In this document: in pieces, positions 8,071 to 17,329 of the stretch | How positions within the stretch are numbered: the first letter of the stretch is position 1 | Layout of the letters: each line of letters starts with the position of its first letter | Source: GCA-2862585 sp965277895 | Lineage (GTDB): Bacteria; Bacteroidota; Bacteroidia; Flavobacteriales; UBA7312 | Assembly (NCBI GenBank): GCA_965277895.1 | Contig: CBDIDR010000001.1 | Span: 744,001 to 808,000, forward strand | DNA length: 64,000 nt | Direction of reading: 5' to 3' | Program-made: the position numbers and the translations under genes | The notes under the pieces: model-generated | What the model saw: only the letters and a program-made list of their open reading frames with translations | The model's database searches: none | What the model was told of the DNA's origin: nothing

Positions 8071-9298
8071 ATTCGTGCCTCAAAGCTTCAATGGGGTCAA
8101 GCTTTGCCGCTTTGGCAGCAGGGAAATAACCCGAAATTAGACCAACAAAAACACAGAGGGCAATACCAGAAAGTATCCAAACCCAAGGGACAATAAAACT
8201 AGAACCAATATACAGGGAGGTAACATTGCCAATAAGTATACCAAACACTATCCCCATGATGCCACCCAATTGGCATATTACAACCGCTTCAATTAAAAAT
8301 TGCCAACGAATAATGGAGGAAGTAGCGCCAATGGCTTTACGCGTACCTATTTCTTTAGTACGTTCCGTAACAGAGACGAGCATAATGTTCATTAGTCCAA
8401 TGGCGGAGCCGAACAGAGTAATGACACCAATGATAAATGCCGCTAAGGTGACGTACTTTATGTTTTCAAGTAATATTTGGGTAATATTATCGCTCCTAAT
8501 GATTTCGAAGTTATCATCTTCAATAGGTTTTAGTCCCCTTACAATACGCATTTCGGAAATAGCATTGCCAATAGTAGCTGTTAGTGAAGAGGTCTCTTGT
8601 GAAAATACGCTAATGGTGAACGATTGATTGGCATAGCCAAAATATTGCCTCGCAGTAGTAATAGGAATTAAGCATGTTTTATCTCCGCCGAAAGTAGCAC
8701 TAGAGCCTTTTTCTTTTAATACGCCGATGACTCTGTATTTACTATTTCCAATGGAGATGAGTTCACCAATTGGGTTAACATTCTCAAAGATTTTTTCCAC
8801 TATTTCTTTTCCAATAATCACCACATGTTTACCAATTTCCGTTTCGACTTTGGTAAAGTTTCTACCTTCTGATAAGTCGTAACCTGCCGTTTGAAGGTAA
8901 TTTTCATCCGTTCCAGTAACTCTGGTATTGGGGTCAGATTTGGTAGATTTATATTTTACTACTGCAGTGCTACTAGCCCATGTTGAGATTGAAGTAATGG
9001 AAGCAAAACGGTCTTTAAATTTTTTAGCTTCAGCATAAGTGATGGAAGCGTATCGTTTAGGTTTAGTACCTTTTTTGCCGACCCTAATACTGGAGCTTTT
9101 ATTTCTAATATTGAAAGTATTTGAGCCCATCCGTGTAAAATTATCACTTATGCTTGATTTGATGGATTCAATAGCCGTTTGAATACCTACTAAAGCAGAA
9201 ATTCCGATGGCAATAACGAATATAGTAAGCACTGTTCTGAGAAGATTGGTTCGAATAGACTGAAGAGCAATCTTTATATTTTCAATGACTAATTTCAT
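8069..9298 (-). CDS. ABC transporter permease, MacB/FtsX type
   Basis: Inner-membrane permease of the MacB-like class. One N-terminal membrane helix (about residues 17-40), a large periplasmic MacB_PCD domain (about 45-265) and three C-terminal helices forming the FtsX core (about 280-400). The conserved segment SVTERTKEIGTRKAIGAT precedes the second FtsX helix, and the protein ends FPAAKAAKLDPIEALRHE, the classical C-terminus. 409 residues is normal. No ATPase or membrane-fusion gene is adjacent, so the partner must be encoded elsewhere and the substrate is unknown. Homologues export peptides, macrolides or lipoproteins, and none can be chosen here. Confidence 0.93.
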   Translation of the reverse strand: MKLVIENIKIALQSIRTNLLRTVLTIFVIAIGISALVGIQTAIESIKSSISDNFTRMGSNTFNIRNKSSSIRVGKKGTKPKRYASITYAEAKKFKDRFASITSISTWASSTAVVKYKSTKSDPNTRVTGTDENYLQTAGYDLSEGRNFTKVETEIGKHVVIIGKEIVEKIFENVNPIGELISIGNSKYRVIGVLKEKGSSATFGGDKTCLIPITTARQYFGYANQSFTISVFSQETSSLTATIGNAISEMRIVRGLKPIEDDNFEIIRSDNITQILLENIKYVTLAAFIIGVITLFGSAIGLMNIMLVSVTERTKEIGTRKAIGATSSIIRWQFLIEAVVICQLGGIMGIVFGILIGNVTSLYIGSSFIVPWVWILSGIALCVFVGLISGYFPAAKAAKLDPIEALRHE

Positions 9299-9321
9299 CA
9301 GTGCTAATGTACGATTTTCTC

Positions 9322-9352
9322 TTGTAATAGTGGATTTAAAAAATTACTTTTG
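9322..9352 (+). promoter_or_regulatory. Promoter for aconitase gene
   Basis: TTG (9322-9324), a 20-base spacer and TACTTTTG (9345-9352) fit the Bacteroidota consensus. The -7 box ends 45 bases before the ATG at 9398. Confidence 0.6.
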
Positions 9353-9397
9353 CAAGGCTAAAAATAAGGTTTAACGATATCAAAATTTATACACATT

Positions 9398-11665
9398 ATG
9401 GCATTTGACATTGAAATGATTAAAGCAGTTTATGCTAAATTCCCACAAGGCGTAGAACGTGCAAGAACGCTAGTCGGTAAACCTTTAACTTTAGCTGAAA
9501 AGATTTTATACACTCACTTGTGGAACGAAAACAATGACAAAGCATTCTCAAGAGGTGTAGATTATGTTGACTTTGGTCCTGACAGAGTAGCTATGCAAGA
9601 CGCAACTGCTCAAATGGCACTGCTTCAGTTTATGCAAGCAGGAAAAGAAAAAGTAGCAGTACCTTCAACTGCTCATGCCGATCACCTTATACAGGCAAAA
9701 ATAGGTGCGGACAAAGATTTACAAGAAAGTTTAAATACCAACAATGAGGTGTTTAACTTTTTAAGCTCAGTATGTAATAAATACGGTATTGGTTTTTGGA
9801 AGCCAGGTGCAGGTATTATTCACCAAGTAGTATTAGAAAACTATGCCTTCCCTGGAGGTATGATGATAGGGACAGATTCTCACACCGTTAATGCGGGTGG
9901 GCTCGGAATGGTTGCTATTGGAGTAGGTGGTGCTGATGCTGTGGATGTAATGGCAGGCATGCCTTGGGAATTGAAATTTCCAAAATTAATAGGCGTTAAG
10001 CTAACAGGAAAATTAAACGGCTGGACGGCCCCAAAAGATGTTATCCTAAAAGTAGCTGGTATCCTTACCGTAAAAGGTGGAACAGGCTGTATAGTAGAAT
10101 ACTTTGGCGAAGGTGCTGAGTCACTATCGTGTACTGGAAAAGGAACAATTTGCAATATGGGGGCTGAAATAGGGGCTACCACTTCCACTTTTGGCTATGA
10201 CGAAAGTATGGAAAGGTATCTCAGAGCAACAGGAAGAAACGATGTTGCCGACGCCGCTAATCAAGTTAAAGAACATTTGACAGGAGATGCAGAAGTTTAT
10301 GCTAATCCTGAGCAGTATTTTGATGAGGTCATTGAAATCAACCTTTCAGAATTAACGCCGCATTTGAACGGGCCATTTACGCCTGACTTAGCGACTCCAG
10401 TTTCTGAAATGAAAGAAAAAGCAAGAGCTAACGATTGGCCTTTGGATATTGAATGGGCATTGATTGGCTCTTGTACTAACTCCTCTTATGAAGATTTAAC
10501 ACGTGCTGCCTCTATTGTTGAAGATGCCGTTGCTAAAGGACTAGAGCCTAAAGCAACTTTAGGAATAAACCCTGGCTCGGAGCAAGTGCGTTACACTGCT
10601 GAAAGAGACGGACTCATCGATAGCTTTAATAAGTTTGAGTCGACTCGAATTTTTACTAATGCTTGCGGACCATGTATCGGTCAGTGGGATAGAGAAGGGG
10701 CTGACAAACAAGAAAAAAACTCCATCGTTCACTCTTTTAATAGAAACTTTGCTAAACGAGCAGATGGTAACCCAAATACACATGCCTTTGTAGCCTCACC
10801 AGAAATGGTAGCGGCTGTAGCTATTTCAGGGCGATTAGATTTTAACCCTATTTCGGATACATTAACTAACAAAAATGGCGAAGAAGTTAGCTTAGCAGAG
10901 CCTACAGGTTTAGAATTGCCAGAAAAAGGATTTGATGTAGAAGATAATGGATACCAAGCTCCAGCTGTTGACGGTAGTGGCGTAGAAGTGGTGGTTAATC
11001 CAGACTCTAACAGACTGCAATTGCTAACGCCTTTCACTCCTTGGAATGGCGATAATATTACAGGAGCTAAATTACTTATTAAAGCACAAGGCAAATGTAC
11101 TACTGACCACATATCAATGGCAGGTCCATGGTTGAGGTTCAGAGGGCATTTGGATAATATCTCTAACAACTGCCTTATTGGAGCAGTTAATGCCTTTGGT
11201 GGTGCTGTCAACAGCGTAGTTAATCAATTGGATGGCAGTAAAGACGAAGTGCCTAATGTTGCTAGAGCATACAAAGCGGCTGGCGTTGATACTATTGTAG
11301 TGGGTGACCACAATTATGGTGAAGGCTCGTCAAGAGAGCATGCTGCTATGGAGCCTCGTCATTTGGGGGTAAGAGCCGTGATAGTAAAATCTTTTGCAAG
11401 GATTCACGAAACGAACTTAAAGAAACAAGGGATGTTAGGATTGACCTTCGCTAGCGAAAGCGACTACGATTTAATCCGTGAAGACGACACCTTTAATTTT
11501 GTGGACTTAGCAGATTTTGCCCCTCAGAAGCAATTGACTTTAGAAGTAGTTCATGCTGATGGGTCAACGGATGAGCTTAAGTTAAACCACACTTATAATG
11601 CACAGCAAATCGATTGGTTTAAGGCGGGCTCGGCACTAAATTTAATTAGAGAGCAAAACGCTTAA
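9398..11665 (+). CDS. acn: Aconitate hydratase (mitochondrial-like type)
   Basis: Isomerises citrate to isocitrate in the TCA cycle using a [4Fe-4S] cluster. The cluster ligands are C359 (IGSCTNSS), C423 and C426 (ACGPCIGQW). The early signature PGGMMIGTDSHTVNAGGLG and the catalytic YGEGSSREHAAMEPRHLG region near residue 640 are intact. 755 residues matches the mitochondrial/Bacteroidota class and is shorter than AcnA or AcnB of enterobacteria. A good promoter lies upstream and a hairpin terminator downstream, so it is a single-gene unit. It supplies the substrate for Icd, also encoded in this window. Confidence 0.96.
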   Translation: MAFDIEMIKAVYAKFPQGVERARTLVGKPLTLAEKILYTHLWNENNDKAFSRGVDYVDFGPDRVAMQDATAQMALLQFMQAGKEKVAVPSTAHADHLIQAKIGADKDLQESLNTNNEVFNFLSSVCNKYGIGFWKPGAGIIHQVVLENYAFPGGMMIGTDSHTVNAGGLGMVAIGVGGADAVDVMAGMPWELKFPKLIGVKLTGKLNGWTAPKDVILKVAGILTVKGGTGCIVEYFGEGAESLSCTGKGTICNMGAEIGATTSTFGYDESMERYLRATGRNDVADAANQVKEHLTGDAEVYANPEQYFDEVIEINLSELTPHLNGPFTPDLATPVSEMKEKARANDWPLDIEWALIGSCTNSSYEDLTRAASIVEDAVAKGLEPKATLGINPGSEQVRYTAERDGLIDSFNKFESTRIFTNACGPCIGQWDREGADKQEKNSIVHSFNRNFAKRADGNPNTHAFVASPEMVAAVAISGRLDFNPISDTLTNKNGEEVSLAEPTGLELPEKGFDVEDNGYQAPAVDGSGVEVVVNPDSNRLQLLTPFTPWNGDNITGAKLLIKAQGKCTTDHISMAGPWLRFRGHLDNISNNCLIGAVNAFGGAVNSVVNQLDGSKDEVPNVARAYKAAGVDTIVVGDHNYGEGSSREHAAMEPRHLGVRAVIVKSFARIHETNLKKQGMLGLTFASESDYDLIREDDTFNFVDLADFAPQKQLTLEVVHADGSTDELKLNHTYNAQQIDWFKAGSALNLIREQNA

Positions 11666-11693
11666 GTTATTTAAAAATAGTTCTAAATTATTT

Positions 11694-11724
11694 AAGGAGG
11701 CTTTTCTAAGCCTCCTTATTTTTT
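11694..11724. terminator. Bidirectional terminator between acn and sulP-type gene
   Basis: AAGGAGGC and GCCTCCTT form a perfect GC-rich stem around TTTTCTAA, followed by ATTTTTTG. It lies between two convergent genes and can end both. Confidence 0.8.
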
Positions 11725-13301
11725 GTATTCATTAGCTGTCTGTAATTATCAATAGCCACGAAGTAGTTAGGGTCTTCCACAACATTAACCTCACATATTT
11801 TTTCGGCTTTTTTAATGAGCTTTATACAGTCAGAGGATAAATGCCTGAGGTGAATACTTTTACCGTTTTTCAAATACTTTTCAGTTAGTTTATTGATAGA
11901 TTCAATTGCCGACTGGTCAGTGATTTTAGATTCTTTAAAGTCAATAATGACTTCTTTTGGATCGTTGGCAACATCAAATTTACTTTGAAATAACTCTATC
12001 GATCCAAAGAATAAAGGGCCATATATTTCGTAGTGTTTTACACCATGTTCATCAATGTGTTTTCTAGCCCTAATACGTTTAGCGTTTTCCCACGAAAATA
12101 CTAATGAAGATACAATTACACCTGCAATTACAGCTATGGCAAGGTCAAATATAACCGTCATTCCAGTAACAAGGATAATCACAAATACATCACTTACGGG
12201 TACTTTATTCCAGACCTTGAAACTACTCCAAGCAAAGGTGCCAATAACTACCATAAACATTACACCAACTAAGGCAGCAATAGGAACCATCTCTATATAA
12301 GTAGAGCCAAAGAGTATAAAGCCTAGCAAGGCTAAAGCAGCAGTGATACCTGAGAGTCTACCTCTACCACCTGACTTGATATTAATAATGCTTTGTCCAA
12401 TCATAGCACAACCGCCCATTCCACCAAAGAAACCATTAACAAAATTAGCAGCTCCCTGAGCCACACATTCTCTGTTTCCATGCCCGTGAGAGTCTGTAAG
12501 TTCATCAATCAAGTTCAAGGTCATAAGTGATTCAATGAGCCCAATGGCAGCAAGAATAAGTGCGTATGGAGTTATGAATTTGAGGGTTTCTATACTCAAT
12601 GAAATCATAGGTACATTAAAAGTGGGCAAGCCAGCTTTAATTCCTTCGCCACCATTAGAAATAATAAATGACTTTACCGTTTCAGTTTCTAAACCTCCAA
12701 AAATAACAATCAACGATACTATGACAATTGCCGTTAAGGCAGCTGGTACTTTCTTAGTTAAAATGGGTAAGAAGTACATTATAGCCATTGTTAAGCCTAC
12801 CAAAGCTAACATGATATAAAGCGTATCTCCACTTAGCCATTCTCCGTTAGATTTAAACATGCCTAGCTGAGAAATAAAAATAACTATTGCTAGTCCGTTA
12901 ACAAAGCCCATCATTACAGAGTGCGGAATCATCCTAACAAATTTACCGAGCCTTAAGGCCCCAGCAGACATTTGAAAAATACCCGCTAAAATTAAGGTGG
13001 CAAATAGGTATTGTAGACCAGCACTATCGTTGCCTCCTAGTACATTTCCTTCACTTACTAAATGAACCATTACAACGGCTAAAGCACCTGTTGCTCCTGA
13101 AATCATGCCTGGTCTACCACCAAAGATTGAGGTGATTAAACCCATCATAAAAGCACCGTATAATCCAACAATTGGTGAAATACCAGCTACAAATGCAAAG
13201 GCTACAGCCTCTGGTACAAGTGCAAGAGCTACGGTAAGTCCTGAAAGAATATCGTCTTTTACACTTCCGTTTGTTTTGTCAATAAATCTAAACTTGCTCA
13301 A
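11706..13301 (-). CDS. SulP family anion permease with STAS domain
   Basis: Inner-membrane anion transporter (sulfate, bicarbonate or similar). About 10-12 hydrophobic segments fill residues 15-410. GLYGAFMMGLITSIFGGRPG and the FVNGFFGGMGGCAMIGQS segment near 290 are SulP core motifs. A cytoplasmic STAS domain occupies about 430-525 (IIDFKESKITDQSAIESI), where family members bind regulators. 531 residues is slightly short, with a compact STAS domain. The substrate cannot be told: no carbonic anhydrase or sulfate-assimilation gene is adjacent. A -7 box lies 25 bases before the start. It converges on acn with a shared terminator overlapping its 3' end. Confidence 0.92.
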   Translation of the reverse strand: MSKFRFIDKTNGSVKDDILSGLTVALALVPEAVAFAFVAGISPIVGLYGAFMMGLITSIFGGRPGMISGATGALAVVMVHLVSEGNVLGGNDSAGLQYLFATLILAGIFQMSAGALRLGKFVRMIPHSVMMGFVNGLAIVIFISQLGMFKSNGEWLSGDTLYIMLALVGLTMAIMYFLPILTKKVPAALTAIVIVSLIVIFGGLETETVKSFIISNGGEGIKAGLPTFNVPMISLSIETLKFITPYALILAAIGLIESLMTLNLIDELTDSHGHGNRECVAQGAANFVNGFFGGMGGCAMIGQSIINIKSGGRGRLSGITAALALLGFILFGSTYIEMVPIAALVGVMFMVVIGTFAWSSFKVWNKVPVSDVFVIILVTGMTVIFDLAIAVIAGVIVSSLVFSWENAKRIRARKHIDEHGVKHYEIYGPLFFGSIELFQSKFDVANDPKEVIIDFKESKITDQSAIESINKLTEKYLKNGKSIHLRHLSSDCIKLIKKAEKICEVNVVEDPNYFVAIDNYRQLMNTKNKEA

Positions 13302-13326
13302 TGAAATACTGTTTTGATTAAGTCCG

Positions 13327-13334
13327 CAAAAGTA
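13327..13334 (-). promoter_or_regulatory. -7 box for the SulP gene
   Basis: Minus-strand TACTTTTG matches TAnnTTTG and ends 25 bases before the SulP ATG. No clear -33 partner was seen. Confidence 0.4.
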
Positions 13335-13403
13335 GGTTTTTCAGTGGATTGAACTTAAAAATTATCTAATTAATATTCCATTTTTAATTGTACATTCGAT
13401 TTC

Positions 13404-14708
13404 ATGTTCAAAAAAGATAATAAAGCGACTATTTGGTCTTGGGCATTGTATGATTTTGCCAATTCAGCCTTTACTACTCTGGTAGTCACTTTTGTTTATG
13501 GCACTTATTTTACAACATCAATAGCACCTACAGAAATTGAAGGGACAAAATGGTGGTCTTGGGCAGTATCACTAACAGCTATTGTCGTGGCGTGTATTTC
13601 GCCTTTTTTGGGAGCTATTGCCGATGGGGCAGGTGCTAGAAAAAAGATAATGACCATTTCTACTTTCATTTGTGTTTGTGCTACAGCCTTACTCTTTTTT
13701 CCTATTGAAGGGCAAGTGATATACGCCTTGTTGTTGTTTGTGATTGCTAACATCAGTTTCGAGATAGGAACAGTTTTTTGCAATGCATATTTACCCGATA
13801 TATCTTCAGAAAAAAGAATGGGTAAAACATCTGGTCTGGCTTGGGGTTTGGGCTATTTGGGTGGGCTGATAGCCTTAGCATTATCTCTAGTGTTTTTGGT
13901 GCAGACCGAAACTCCAATATTTGGTTTTGATATTGATAGTGGTGAACATATAAGAGCCACTAATTTGTTGGTTGCGGTATGGTTTTTTGTCTTTAGCATG
14001 CCTTTAATTTTCGGTGTTAAAGAAACGAATAACAATAAGATAGCACCCCTCAAAACTGTATTGAAACAAGCCTTTCAACAATTAAAAAACACCTTCCAAA
14101 AAGTAAAAGACCATCAAACGATTTATCGTTTTCTGTTAGCTCGTTTGTTTTACAACGATGCTTTGGTAACTATTTTTGCTTTTGGAGGAATATATGCTTC
14201 TACTTCGGTGGGTTTTTCATTTGAAGAGATTATGATTTTAGGAATTGTCCTAAATGTATTGGCTGGACTTGGGGCATTTATTTTTGGGTATTTTGACGAT
14301 AGTGTAGGCAGCAAAAAAGTAGTCAATTGGAGTATTATCTTTTTAGCACTAGCTTGTCTCATAGCTGTTTTGTCACCTGAACTTCCAGGATTATATGAAC
14401 TTATTTTTGGAGGTAGTGCTGTCCCTCAATGGTTCAATTCAAAAAGCTTGTTTTGGATAGCAGCCATTTTTATTGGTCTCTTTTCAGGCCCTAATCAATC
14501 ATCTAGTCGTTCTTTGATGGCACGAATTACGCCTGAAAAAAATAGAAATGAATTTTTTGGTTTTTATGCCTTTTCAGGAAAAGCTACGGCTTTTGTTGGA
14601 CCATTATTGTTTGGAATGGCAACCACTTTTTTCAACACTCAGCAAGCTGGTTTATTCGTAGTTATTCTGTTATTTAGTTGTGGATACCTTTTTTTGAAAA
14701 ATGTATAA
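13404..14708 (+). CDS. MFS transporter, UMF1 (Atg22-like) family
   Basis: Integral membrane protein with about 11-12 helices. It begins with the UMF1 signature IWSWALYDFANSAFTTLV and contains GFYAFSGKATAFVGPLLFG near residue 395, typical of bacterial Atg22-like major-facilitator proteins. 434 residues is normal. Substrates of this family are poorly known in bacteria (vacuolar amino-acid efflux in yeast). It stands alone: the YceI gene begins 28 bases downstream but has its own -7 box. Divergent from the SulP gene across about 100 bases. Confidence 0.9.
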   Translation: MFKKDNKATIWSWALYDFANSAFTTLVVTFVYGTYFTTSIAPTEIEGTKWWSWAVSLTAIVVACISPFLGAIADGAGARKKIMTISTFICVCATALLFFPIEGQVIYALLLFVIANISFEIGTVFCNAYLPDISSEKRMGKTSGLAWGLGYLGGLIALALSLVFLVQTETPIFGFDIDSGEHIRATNLLVAVWFFVFSMPLIFGVKETNNNKIAPLKTVLKQAFQQLKNTFQKVKDHQTIYRFLLARLFYNDALVTIFAFGGIYASTSVGFSFEEIMILGIVLNVLAGLGAFIFGYFDDSVGSKKVVNWSIIFLALACLIAVLSPELPGLYELIFGGSAVPQWFNSKSLFWIAAIFIGLFSGPNQSSSRSLMARITPEKNRNEFFGFYAFSGKATAFVGPLLFGMATTFFNTQQAGLFVVILLFSCGYLFLKNV

Positions 14709-14724
14709 TAGCCCATAGATTTAG

Positions 14725-14732
14725 TATCTTTG
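14725..14732 (+). promoter_or_regulatory. -7 box 4 bases before the YceI gene (leaderless arrangement)
   Basis: TATCTTTG matches TAnnTTTG and is followed by only four bases (TTAT) before ATG at 14737, so the transcript would begin at or next to the start codon. Same geometry as at 21472 and 35719. Confidence 0.45.
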
Positions 14733-14736
14733 TTAT

Positions 14737-15276
14737 ATGCGTTTAATCTTAGTTTGTTTACTTTTTTCGTCACAGATTTTTGCTCAACAATACTTGAGTA
14801 AAAATGGTGATGTGAGTTTTTTTTCTGAGGCACCAATAGAAAATATTGAAGCTGTAAATAAAAAAGCAACTGGAGTTATTGATTTACGAACAGGAGGCTT
14901 TGCCTTTCAAATTATGATTGAAGATTTTGTTTTCCCCAACTCTCTAATGCAAGAACACTTTAACGAAAGTTATATGGAAAGCGATAAATTCCCCAATTCG
15001 ACATTTACTGGTGTTATTTCTGATATTTCTACACTAGACTTGTCAAAAGAACAATCTATTGATGTAAGTGGAAATTTTCTTCTTCATGGCATAAACCGTC
15101 AAATGAATATGACGGCTACCATATCGTTGAAAGATGAAAAGCTGAACATTAGTTCGCAATTTGATATTGTATTGGATGATTTCAATATTGATATTCCAAA
15201 AATAATGATGTATAAAATTGCCGAGGTAATAAATGTGACTATAGAGATGAATCTTCAAAAACTCTCCAATGAATAG
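14737..15276 (+). CDS. YceI-like family protein, secreted
   Basis: A signal peptide (MRLILVCLLFSSQIFAQQ) precedes a single YceI-type lipocalin-like beta barrel of about 160 residues. Supporting motifs are FQIMIEDFVFPNSLMQEHFNESYMES, where a conserved phenylalanine-rich strand leads to SDKFPNSTFTG, and the LHGINRQMNMTATI strand. YceI proteins bind isoprenoid or lipid-like ligands in the periplasm. The ligand here is unknown. It overlaps the following barrel gene by 8 bases, indicating translational coupling. The pairing of YceI with a DUF5777 barrel suggests a shared envelope role, which is inference. Confidence 0.88.
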   Translation: MRLILVCLLFSSQIFAQQYLSKNGDVSFFSEAPIENIEAVNKKATGVIDLRTGGFAFQIMIEDFVFPNSLMQEHFNESYMESDKFPNSTFTGVISDISTLDLSKEQSIDVSGNFLLHGINRQMNMTATISLKDEKLNISSQFDIVLDDFNIDIPKIMMYKIAEVINVTIEMNLQKLSNE

Positions 15277-16117
15277 ATTAATACTTCTGATGCTTTTGGC
15301 AACCGCCCAATTTTCGTTTGGTCAAGATTTATTGAGCCTATTAAATGATGAAAATGCTGAGGCCAAAGTTGTCAGTTCTTTATTTAAAGATAGTAGAGTA
15401 GTAAATGCTCAGTCTTCTAAACAATCATCAAAAGGAGAGTTTAAATTTTTAATTCAACACCGTTTTGGGACTTTAAACTCTGGCTTTTATAATCTTTGGG
15501 GACTAGATAATTCTCAAGTCAGAATGGGTTTAGACTATGGCGTTTCCGACCGACTTGCAGTAAGTGTAGGGCGAAGTTCTACCAACAAACAATACGATGC
15601 ATCGGTAAAAGGAAAACTTTTGAATCAAAGCGAAAAATCTCCGGTAGTATTGTCTGTCTTTTCAGCATTGTTTTTAGCACACCCATCAGAATCGTTAAGG
15701 CAACAAGCGGATTATGATTTTCTGAATCAGTTATCCTTTGCCAATCAGCTCATCATAGCTCGAAAGTTTAGCTCTAAGTTTTCAGCAATCGTTTTGCCAA
15801 CACATGTCCACTTGAATACATTTGCATTTGGGACTTCTGCAGATCCCTTATTTTTGGGTTTGGGAGGGCGATACAAACTATCAAAAAGAGTAACCATTAA
15901 CGGAGAGTATTTTTATGCTCTAAGTGAAATGCCATTGACACACCAAAATATGCTGTCTGTTGGTTTTGATATAGAAACTGGTGGTCACGTTTTCTCACTG
16001 CATTTGAGTAATTCAAGAGGAATGAACGAGCATGTATTTTTAACACAAACCAGTGGTGATTTTTTTGAAGGGGATATCTATTTTGGCTTTAATATTTCAA
16101 GAGTTTTTGAATGGTAA
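15269..16117 (+). CDS. DUF5777-like outer-membrane beta-barrel protein
   Basis: Signal peptide (about residues 1-18, ending FSFGQ) followed by alternating amphipathic strands and a terminal aromatic residue (FNISRVFEW), as in outer-membrane barrels. The segment KFLIQHRFGTLNSGFYNLWG is typical of the DUF5777 family. 282 residues. It overlaps YceI upstream by 8 bases and lhgO downstream by 7, so the three are one transcription unit. Function unknown; a ligand or lipid-related channel is possible given YceI. Confidence 0.8.
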   Translation: MNRLILLMLLATAQFSFGQDLLSLLNDENAEAKVVSSLFKDSRVVNAQSSKQSSKGEFKFLIQHRFGTLNSGFYNLWGLDNSQVRMGLDYGVSDRLAVSVGRSSTNKQYDASVKGKLLNQSEKSPVVLSVFSALFLAHPSESLRQQADYDFLNQLSFANQLIIARKFSSKFSAIVLPTHVHLNTFAFGTSADPLFLGLGGRYKLSKRVTINGEYFYALSEMPLTHQNMLSVGFDIETGGHVFSLHLSNSRGMNEHVFLTQTSGDFFEGDIYFGFNISRVFEW

Positions 16118-17325
16118 ATAAGACTGTACAATCTGATATAGCTATTATTGGTGGTGGAATTGTAGGGCTTTCGTCTGCTTACAAAATTCAACAAGAGTAT
16201 CCTCAGCTGAATCTTTTAGTCTTGGAGAAAGAAGACCTTTTAGCGGCTCATCAGACTGGTAGAAATTCGGGTGTAATTCATTCAGGACTGTATTACAGGC
16301 CAGGCTCTTTTAGGGCTAAAAATTGTGTGATCGGTAGAAAGCAATTGGTTGACTTTGCTAAAAAATACGGTATTAATCACGACGTCTGTGGTAAGGTAGT
16401 CGTTGCTGTTGATAATGAGGAACTTAATAGACTTGACGGAATTTATGAAACAGGCAAGGCTAATGGACTCATTGGCTTAGAAAAGATTTCTAAAGAAAGA
16501 CTAAAAGAAATTGAACCCCACGTGGAGGGTGTAGCAGCCTTGTGGGTACCTGAATCGGGTATAATTGATTTTGTAGGTGTGACCAACAAACTGGCGGAGC
16601 TGATTAAACAGATAAACCCTAACAGTCAAATCATTACATCTTGTAAGGTCAAATCTTTTGATGAGGACACTATCTATACTTCCAAAGGACCTTTTAATGT
16701 TCGAAAAAAAGTATTCTGTGCAGGTTTGTTTTCTGATAGAATGGCACAAAAAGATAAGGTTGATTCGGACGTAAGGATTGTCGGTTTTAGAGGCGATTAT
16801 TACGATTTATCTGAGAAAGGAAAATCTAAAGTCAAAAATTTAATTTACCCTGTACCAAACCCAGAATTTCCCTTTTTAGGTGTTCACTTTACTAGAATGG
16901 TAGACGGAACTATCGAGTGTGGACCAAATGCGGTTTTCACCTTCAAACGAGAAGGATATGGCAAAACAGACTTTAATTTCAGAGATACTTTTGAAGCCTT
17001 ACTTTATAAAGGGACGTGGAAATTGTTTTTCAAACATTGGAGATTTGGACTGAAAGAATATAAAAGAGCATTTTCTAAGCGATTATTTTTGAAAGAACTA
17101 AATAGATTAATACCTTCGTTAAAGATGGATGACATTGTTGAAGGACGAAGTGGAGTTAGGGCTATGGCATTAGGTGCTGATGGAGATGTTTTTGATGATT
17201 TTAAAATAGAATGTAAAGGTAATAGTATTCATGTGTTGAATGCTCCTTCGCCTGCCGCAACAGCTTGTTTGTCTATCGGTGATGAAGTGCTAGAAATAGT
17301 TAAAAAGAATTTTAGTTTAACTTAG
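16111..17325 (+). CDS. lhgO: L-2-hydroxyglutarate oxidase
   Basis: FAD-dependent oxidase/dehydrogenase of the DAO family that converts L-2-hydroxyglutarate to 2-oxoglutarate. The dinucleotide-binding motif GGGIVG is at residues 14-19, followed by LEKEDLLAAHQTGRNSGVIH, where the HQTxRNSGVIHSGLYY stretch is diagnostic of LhgO. The C-terminal EGRSGVRAMAL and HVLNAPSPAATACLSIG segments complete the FAD site. 404 residues is normal. It overlaps the DUF5777 barrel gene by 7 bases and is 4 bases ahead of an unknown gene. Membership in an operon with envelope proteins is unexplained. Confidence 0.92.
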   Translation: MVNKTVQSDIAIIGGGIVGLSSAYKIQQEYPQLNLLVLEKEDLLAAHQTGRNSGVIHSGLYYRPGSFRAKNCVIGRKQLVDFAKKYGINHDVCGKVVVAVDNEELNRLDGIYETGKANGLIGLEKISKERLKEIEPHVEGVAALWVPESGIIDFVGVTNKLAELIKQINPNSQIITSCKVKSFDEDTIYTSKGPFNVRKKVFCAGLFSDRMAQKDKVDSDVRIVGFRGDYYDLSEKGKSKVKNLIYPVPNPEFPFLGVHFTRMVDGTIECGPNAVFTFKREGYGKTDFNFRDTFEALLYKGTWKLFFKHWRFGLKEYKRAFSKRLFLKELNRLIPSLKMDDIVEGRSGVRAMALGADGDVFDDFKIECKGNSIHVLNAPSPAATACLSIGDEVLEIVKKNFSLT

Positions 17326-17329
17326 CGAT